Origin: Actinomadura sp. NBRC 104425 | GTDB lineage: Bacteria > Actinomycetota > Actinomycetes > Streptosporangiales > Streptosporangiaceae | DNA length: 64,000 nt | Assembly: GCF_030269545.1 (NCBI RefSeq) | Contig: NZ_BSTN01000005.1 | Coordinates: 279,724-343,723, forward strand | Reading direction: 5' to 3' | In this document: in pieces, positions 59,671 through 64,000 of the stretch | Layout of the letters: each line of letters begins with the position of its first letter | Numbering within the stretch: position 1 is the stretch's first letter | The notes under the pieces: model-generated | Databases searched by the model: none | What the model was told of the DNA's origin: nothing | The model's input: the letters and a program-made list of their open reading frames with translations, nothing else | Made by a program: the position numbers and the translations under genes

Positions 59671-60480
59671 CTAACCGCGCGTCCCCACCGGATGCGGCTG
59701 CTGCACCGGCGTCGCGGGACGCTCCGGCACGGGCGGGATCAGCCGGTACCGCAGGCAGTACCGCAGGCGGGGGCGCACCGGAGCGACCACGGCCCGGCGG
59801 TTGCGGTGCAGCCAGGCGATGTCGCGGCCGAACGACCACACCAGCCCGGCCAGCGCCGCGCCGACCAGGAGCATCGCGGCCGGGCGGGGCAGCACGCCCG
59901 CGGCGGTCACGACCAGGACGACGCCCTGCGCGGCGGCCACGGCCTTGCGGGCCATGCTCGGCGGCAGCGGCGCGCCCAGCCACGGCAGCGGACGGCTCGC
60001 CGCGAAGAACACGTACCTCATCAGGCCGATCGCCAGCACCCACAGGCCCAGCGACCCGGCCACGAAGACGCTCAGCACCAGGATGAGGAACGCGTCGGAC
60101 TCCATGTCGAACCGCGCGCCCAGCGCCGACTCGGTCCCGGTGCGCCGGGCGACCCTGCCGTCGACGGCGTCCAGCACCAGCGCGACGGCTGCCATCGCGA
60201 CCAGCACCGCGACCGGCGCCGGTGCGCGGACGGTGTCGGCGACCAGCGCCGCCGCTCCCCCGGCCAGTATCATCCTGGCCAGCGTGACACGGTCGGCGGG
60301 GCCGAGCCCGGACGCGCCGCTGCGGCGCAGCCCCGCGTCGAGCGCCGTGTACACCGCCAGGGCGTGCGCCACCCCGGCCAGCCATCCGACCAGGCCGAGG
60401 CCGGTGGTCGCCGTCAGCGTCGCCAGCAATCCGACCTGCGCGACCAACCCTGCGACGGGCCCCTGGTGCGATCTGCTCAT
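59671..60480 (-). CDS. CDP-alcohol phosphatidyltransferase family protein
   Basis: 269 residues from ATG 60480 (AGGGGAC upstream; a further ATG at 60495 is possible). About six helices. The full catalytic motif DxxDGxxAR...GxxxDxxxD is present as DAVDGRVARRTGTESALGAR-FDMESD, with all four metal/base Asp. It transfers an alcohol such as inositol phosphate, glycerol phosphate or a similar group onto or from a CDP-linked lipid. It diverges from the dehydrogenase-PTPS-methyltransferase-UPF0104 genes by 82 bp and likely belongs with them. Confidence 0.85.
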   Translation of the reverse strand: MSRSHQGPVAGLVAQVGLLATLTATTGLGLVGWLAGVAHALAVYTALDAGLRRSGASGLGPADRVTLARMILAGGAAALVADTVRAPAPVAVLVAMAAVALVLDAVDGRVARRTGTESALGARFDMESDAFLILVLSVFVAGSLGLWVLAIGLMRYVFFAASRPLPWLGAPLPPSMARKAVAAAQGVVLVVTAAGVLPRPAAMLLVGAALAGLVWSFGRDIAWLHRNRRAVVAPVRPRLRYCLRYRLIPPVPERPATPVQQPHPVGTRG

Positions 60481-60561
60481 GCGTCCCCTGCCCACGATTG
60501 CCTCCCCCTAGCGGCGTGGGATCACCGCGTACGATGACCCTTCCGGATTGGAGGGTCGCTA

Positions 60562-61542
60562 GTGCTACGTACGGCTCACGCGTTCTGGCTCAACGCACCC
60601 GGACGGGGGGAGATCCGCCCCGTCCGCCTGGAGCCTCCGGGCGAGGACGAAGTCGTGGTGCGCACGCTCTACTCGGCGGTGAGCCGCGGCACCGAGGCGC
60701 TGGTGTTCCGCGGCGGCGTACCCGCCTCCCAGTACGAGGCGATGCGCGCGCCCTTCCAGGAAGGCGAGTTCCCAGGGCCGGTCAAGTACGGCTACCTCAA
60801 CGTCGGGGTGGTGGAGGAAGGGCCGTCCGGGCTGGTCGGCCGCACGGTGTTCTGCCTGTACCCGCACCAGACGCGCTACGTCGTGCCCGCCTCGGCGGTG
60901 ACGCCGGTGCCCGACGACGTGCCGGCGTCGCGCGCCGTACTGGCCGGGACGGTGGAGACCGCGGTGAACGCGGTGTGGGACGCCGCCCCGATGCTCGGCG
61001 ACCGGATCGCCGTGGTCGGGGCGGGGATGGTCGGCTGCAGCGTCGCGAAGGTGCTTTCGGGGTTCCCCGCCGTCCGGGTGCAGCTCGTCGACGTGGACCC
61101 GGCGCGCGCGGCGGTCGCCGAGGCGCTGGGCGTCGGGTTCGCCACGCCCGCGGACGCCCTGGGCGACTGCGATCTGGTCGTGCACGCCAGCGCGACCGAG
61201 GCGGGATTGAGCCGTTCGCTGGAACTGCTCGTACCAGAGGGCGTGGTGCTGGAACTGAGCTGGTACGGCGACCGCCGGGTGAGCCTGCCGCTGGGCGAGG
61301 CGTTCCACTCGCGGCGGCTGGTGGTGCGCGGCAGCCAAGTGGGCGCGGTGTCGCCCGCCCGGCGCGGGCGCCGCGGCCACGCCGACCGGATGCGCCTGGC
61401 GCTGCGGCTGCTCGCCGATCCCGCCTACGACGCGCTGATCACCGGCGAGTGCGGTTTCGAGGAGCTGCCCGCGGTGATGCCCGCGCTGGCGGGCGGCCGC
61501 GCGCATCCGCTGTGCCACCGGGTCGTGTACCACCCGGCGTGA
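60562..61542 (+). CDS. Zinc-type alcohol dehydrogenase-like oxidoreductase
   Basis: 326 residues (MDR superfamily, short form) from GTG 60562 (GGAGGGTCG upstream). N-terminal GroES-like domain with VVVRTLYSAVSRGTEALVFR, PVKYGYLNVGVVEEG and VFCLYPHQTRYVVPASAVTP. The Rossmann part has VVGAGMVGCSVAKVL, VQLVDVDPARAAVAEALGV and HASATEAGLSRSLELLVPEG. Structural-zinc cysteines are absent. The coenzyme loop is GAGMVGC, and its substrate is not predictable. It leads a compact run with PTPS-like, methyltransferase and UPF0104 genes. Confidence 0.82.
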   Translation: MLRTAHAFWLNAPGRGEIRPVRLEPPGEDEVVVRTLYSAVSRGTEALVFRGGVPASQYEAMRAPFQEGEFPGPVKYGYLNVGVVEEGPSGLVGRTVFCLYPHQTRYVVPASAVTPVPDDVPASRAVLAGTVETAVNAVWDAAPMLGDRIAVVGAGMVGCSVAKVLSGFPAVRVQLVDVDPARAAVAEALGVGFATPADALGDCDLVVHASATEAGLSRSLELLVPEGVVLELSWYGDRRVSLPLGEAFHSRRLVVRGSQVGAVSPARRGRRGHADRMRLALRLLADPAYDALITGECGFEELPAVMPALAGGRAHPLCHRVVYHPA

Positions 61543-61620
61543 CCGGGCCCGGCACACCCGGCGCCCCGCACGACACCCCGCCGGCCCGAGGCCGGCCCTA
61601 CCGAGCAGAGAGGCCCGTAG

Positions 61621-62019
61621 TTGTTCAGCCTGACCGTCCGTGATCATTTCATGGTGGCGCACAGCTTCCGCGGCGAGGTCTTCGGCCCCGCGCAGCGGCT
61701 GCACGGCGCGACGTTCGTGGTGGACGCGACGTTCCGCCGCGCCGAACTGGACGCCGACAACCTGGTCGTGGACATCGGGCTGGCGACCCGCGAGCTGAAA
61801 CGGGTGCTCGGCGCGCTGGACTACCGCAACCTCGACGAGGAGCCCGAGTTCGCGGGGGTCAACACCACCACCGAGTTCCTGGCCAAGGTGATCGCCGACC
61901 GGCTGGCCGAACGGGTGCACGCGGGCGCGCTCGGCGAGGGCGCCCGCGGCCTGTCCGAAATCGCCGTCACCCTGCGCGAATCGCACGTCGCGTGGGCGAG
62001 CTACGAGCGGGCGCTGTGA
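61621..62019 (+). CDS. 6-pyruvoyl-tetrahydropterin synthase/QueD-like protein
   Basis: 132 residues from TTG 61621 (AGAGAGGCC upstream). T-fold with [80 protein letters not shown]. In PTPS/QueD the zinc is held by three His (one early plus HxH in HGHNY). Here the second motif is HGATF, so the third His is Ala, and no Cys nucleophile is seen at the usual place. It may therefore bind a pterin- or sugar-like ligand with altered chemistry. The methyltransferase GTG overlaps its stop. Confidence 0.8.
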   Translation: MFSLTVRDHFMVAHSFRGEVFGPAQRLHGATFVVDATFRRAELDADNLVVDIGLATRELKRVLGALDYRNLDEEPEFAGVNTTTEFLAKVIADRLAERVHAGALGEGARGLSEIAVTLRESHVAWASYERAL

Positions 62020-62885
62020 GCGCGGCCGTCGCGGGCGCGATCGACCCCGGCTGGCTGGAGCTGCGCGAGGACGCCGACGCCGAGGCCCGCGCCGCCGGCC
62101 TGCTCGACCCGCTGCGCGCGCACCTGGCCGGGCGGGCGGCGCGGCCGCTGGTCGTGCGGGACCTCGGCTGCGGCACCGGGTCCATGGCGCGCTGGCTCGC
62201 CGGGCGGCTGCCCGGCCCGCAGCACTGGGTGCTCTACGACCACGACCCGGCGCTGCTGGCCCTGGCCGCCGCGCGGCTGCCCGCCCGGACCGCGGACGGC
62301 GGCGCGGTCACGGCCGAGGCGCACCGCCGCGACATCACCCGGCTGCGCGCGGCGGACCTGGCCGGCACGTCGCTGGTGACCGCTTCGGCGCTGCTGGACC
62401 TGCTCACCGGGCCGGAGGTGGCCGGCCTGGCCGAGGCGTGCGCCGGGGCGGGCGTCCCGGCGCTGCTGGTGCTGTCGGTGGTCGGGCGCGTCGAGCTGGC
62501 GCCGGCCGACCCGCTCGACGGTGCGATCGCCGAGGCCTTCAACGCGCACCAGCGCCGCTCCCGGGGGGCGCCCGTCCCGGTGACGCTGCCGCGGACGACC
62601 GCGCGCAAGCTCGGCCCGGACGCGGTGGACGCGGCCGCCGAGGCGTTCGCCCGCGCGGGCATGGCCGTGCACCGCCGTCCCAGCCCGTGGCGGCTCGGCC
62701 CCGCGCGGGCCGCGCTGACCGCCGAGTGGCTGCGCGGCTGGGTCCGGTACGCGGTCGAGCAGCGCCCCGCGCTGGCCGCGCCGGCGGGCCCGTACCTGCG
62801 CCGCCGGCTCCGCCAGTGCGCGGCGGGCGAGCTGCGCGCCGTCGTCGGCCACGAGGATCTGCTGGCGCTTCCGGCGGGCGGGTGA
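62016..62885 (+). CDS. Class I SAM-dependent methyltransferase
   Basis: 289 residues from GTG 62016 (GTGA overlap with the PTPS stop). Motif [21 protein letters not shown], acidic loop [18 protein letters not shown], and motif post-[19 protein letters not shown] followed by [15 protein letters not shown]-terminal extension of about 100 residues is helical and basic. The acceptor is unknown. Translational coupling to the PTPS-like gene suggests that it acts on the same product. Confidence 0.84.
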   Translation: MSAAVAGAIDPGWLELREDADAEARAAGLLDPLRAHLAGRAARPLVVRDLGCGTGSMARWLAGRLPGPQHWVLYDHDPALLALAAARLPARTADGGAVTAEAHRRDITRLRAADLAGTSLVTASALLDLLTGPEVAGLAEACAGAGVPALLVLSVVGRVELAPADPLDGAIAEAFNAHQRRSRGAPVPVTLPRTTARKLGPDAVDAAAEAFARAGMAVHRRPSPWRLGPARAALTAEWLRGWVRYAVEQRPALAAPAGPYLRRRLRQCAAGELRAVVGHEDLLALPAGG

Positions 62886-62894
62886 GGAAGGACG

Positions 62895-63872
62895 ATGCGG
62901 GGTCTGCTGGGACGGGTGCGGATGTTCGCCGCGCCGGTCATCATCGGCGTGCTGGTCTGGCAGGTCGGCACCGGGGCGTTCGTCGCCGGGCTGCGGATGA
63001 TCGACGCGGGCGGGGTGCTGGCCGCGCTCGGGATCGGCGCGGCGACCACGGTGCTGTGCGCCGGGCGGTGGTGCCTGGTGGCGCGGCGGCTGGGCCTGCG
63101 GCTGCCGCTGGGCCAGGCGGTCCGGGACTACTACCGGTCGCTGTTTTTGAACGCGGTGCTGCCCGCGGGGCTGCTCGGCGACGTGCATCGCGCGGTGCGG
63201 CACGGCAGGCAGGAGGGCGACGTGGGCCGCGGCGTGCGCGCGGTGGCGCTGGAGCGGGCCGCCGGGCAGGCCGCGATCATCGTCGCGGGGGTGGCGGTGC
63301 TGCTGGCGCGTCCCGCGGTCGTCCCGGCGGCGCTGCACGACACGGTGCTGGCCGCCGGTGCGATGTCCGCGGCGGTGGCGGTGACAGTGCCCGTCGCGGC
63401 CGCCACGCTGGGACGGCGCTGGGCGCAGGGCGGCTCGCGGTGGCTGCGCGGCCTGGCGGCCGCGCTGGACGACGCGCGGACGGGCCTGCTGTCACGGCGT
63501 GCGTGGCCGGGTGTCACGCTGCTGTCGGCGGCGGCGCTGGCCGGTCATCTGACGCTGTTCGTGGTGGCGGCGCGCACCGCCGGAGCGACCGCGCCGGTCG
63601 CCCAGCTGCTGCCGCCGATGGTGCTGGCGCTGCTGGCCATGGGGCTGCCGGTGGGCGTCGGCGGCTGGGGGCCGCGCGAGGGCGTGGCCACGCTGGCGTT
63701 CGGCTCCGCCGGCCTGGGCGCGGCTCTCGGCCTGTCCGCCGCCGTCGTGTACGGGGTGCTCGCGCTGGTCTCGAGCCTGCCGGGCGCCGCCGTCCTGCTC
63801 GCCGCAAGAACCGACCTCAGGGCGCCCCTGGGGTCCTGGCGCAGGAGGGTCGGCCTGGCCCGGGAGGGCTAG
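62895..63872 (+). CDS. UPF0104 / lysylphosphatidylglycerol synthase-like membrane protein
   Basis: 325 residues from ATG 62895 (GAGGAAGGA upstream). About eight helices. Family marks are CAGRWCLVARRLGLRLPLGQ, AVRDYYRSLFLNAVLPAGLL, GDVHRAVRHGRQEGDVGRGV, AVALERAAGQAAII, and the late GLPVGVGGWGPREGVATLAF. The LPG-synthase aminoacyl domain is absent, so this is the flippase-like membrane half only. Relatives flip or carry lipid-linked products. As the last gene of the run before an IS element, it could export or flip the pathway's lipid product. Confidence 0.84.
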   Translation: MRGLLGRVRMFAAPVIIGVLVWQVGTGAFVAGLRMIDAGGVLAALGIGAATTVLCAGRWCLVARRLGLRLPLGQAVRDYYRSLFLNAVLPAGLLGDVHRAVRHGRQEGDVGRGVRAVALERAAGQAAIIVAGVAVLLARPAVVPAALHDTVLAAGAMSAAVAVTVPVAAATLGRRWAQGGSRWLRGLAAALDDARTGLLSRRAWPGVTLLSAAALAGHLTLFVVAARTAGATAPVAQLLPPMVLALLAMGLPVGVGGWGPREGVATLAFGSAGLGAALGLSAAVVYGVLALVSSLPGAAVLLAARTDLRAPLGSWRRRVGLAREG

Positions 63873-63873
63873 G

Positions 63874-64000
63874 TGTACTGACCATGGACGTTGGTGACGG
63901 CGACACAGCTGGATGATCTTGAAATGGGGAGGACCTCCTGGCGTGGTGTGAGTCGACGAAACTTCGCACCACCCGCCGGGAGGTCCTCGTGCCCCACCGT
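63874..64000 (+). mobile_element. Left end of an IS481-type element with transposase start
   Basis: The element probably begins with TGTACTGACCATGG at 63874, one base after the UPF0104 stop. A transposase frame opens with GTG at 63989 (MPHR, the usual start of a group of IS481 transposases), with GGGAGG 5 nt upstream, and runs off the window after four codons. Identification rests on this start, the leader and the TGT end; the body is outside the window. Confidence 0.6.
63929..63988 (+). promoter_or_regulatory. Hairpin burying the transposase ribosome site
   Basis: GAGGACCTCC (63929-63938) pairs with GGAGGTCCTC (63979-63988), extended by imperfect pairing of GGCGTGGTG with CACCACCCGCC. The right arm contains the Shine-Dalgarno sequence and ends at the base before the GTG, so translation of read-through transcripts would be blocked. 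Confidence 0.55.

Noticed and set aside
60480..60495. Upstream ATG giving a longer phosphatidyltransferase
   Set aside because: The ATG at 60480 has AGGGGAC at proper distance and begins before the first helix. The longer form adds only MGRGR and lacks a ribosome site.
1..64000. CRISPR arrays, toxin-antitoxin pairs, restriction systems
   Set aside because: I looked for regularly spaced identical repeats and for defence-type motifs on both strands and saw none.

Overview
The window is very GC-rich, with strong third-position G/C bias, many GTG starts and ATGA or GTGA gene overlaps. It carries marker families typical of sporulating, mycelial actinobacteria: an SsgB-type SsgA-like protein, two SAV2177/DUF574 methyltransferases, DUF5999, a PGPGW/TIGR02611 protein, CBM2-bearing secreted hydrolases, an AfsR-like LuxR regulator and polyphosphate glucokinase. 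I infer a member of Streptosporangiales/Thermomonosporaceae (Actinomadura-like); the genus cannot be fixed from the sequence alone.

Region 1 (1-12.0 kb) is an aromatic ring-cleavage island. It starts inside mhpB (extradiol dioxygenase) followed by mhpD; the expected mhpF is reduced to a fragment beside an IS256-type transposase scrap. A second, tightly overlapping operon follows: FAH-family hydrolase, ACMSD-like amidohydrolase, two-domain extradiol dioxygenase, cyclase-family hydrolase, second FAH protein and FAD monooxygenase, then a LysR regulator. The island is decaying. The monooxygenase has a 3' frameshift, a LivK-like binding protein has two frameshifts, a permease tail is fused head-on to a truncated enoyl-CoA hydratase, and an MFS gene and a TetR gene are remnants.

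Region 2 (12.4-13.5 kb) has tRNA-Val(CAC), then a 5'-truncated integrase whose catalytic Tyr reads Asn, then about five degenerate tandem repeats of 80-93 bp. This looks like the scar of an integrated element.

Region 3 (13.5-24 kb) is core-like: PGPGW protein, SsgB, SthA transhydrogenase, SugE-type SMR exporter, PpgK, an ArsR-PabB-PabC operon, a tRNA Gly-Cys-Val cluster, DUF6098, DUF488 with a decayed partial copy of its own 5' end, and a secreted SGNH esterase-CBM2 behind a perfect CebR/CelR-type operator.

Region 4 (24-34.5 kb) holds regulation and stress genes: an AfsR-like LuxR regulator, a divergent ApbE-like protein, DUF5999, a TraR/DksA zinc-finger protein, HemD, a NarL-type two-component system, a tandem universal stress protein and a cytochrome P450 divergent from an MFS exporter.

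Region 5 (36-46 kb) has two DUF574 methyltransferases around a HEAT-repeat protein and an acyl-CoA ligase, then a secreted glycoside hydrolase-FN3-CBM2, a secreted M28 aminopeptidase and a YjbR protein.

Region 6 (46-56.5 kb) contains a flavin electron-transfer set (ApbE, FMN-binding protein, ferric-reductase-like flavocytochrome with a peptide-repeat tail) next to a CitAB-like two-component system divergent from a tripartite tricarboxylate transporter with two tandem binding proteins (TctC-TctC-TctB-TctA).

Region 7 (56.6-64 kb) has an HXXEE membrane protein, a TetR-DHA2 exporter pair with paired operators, and then a compact cluster: CDP-alcohol phosphatidyltransferase, zinc-type dehydrogenase, PTPS/QueD-like protein, SAM methyltransferase and UPF0104/LPG-synthase-like membrane protein. 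This is the best candidate for an undescribed pathway. It is bounded on the right by the left end of an IS481-type element at the window edge.
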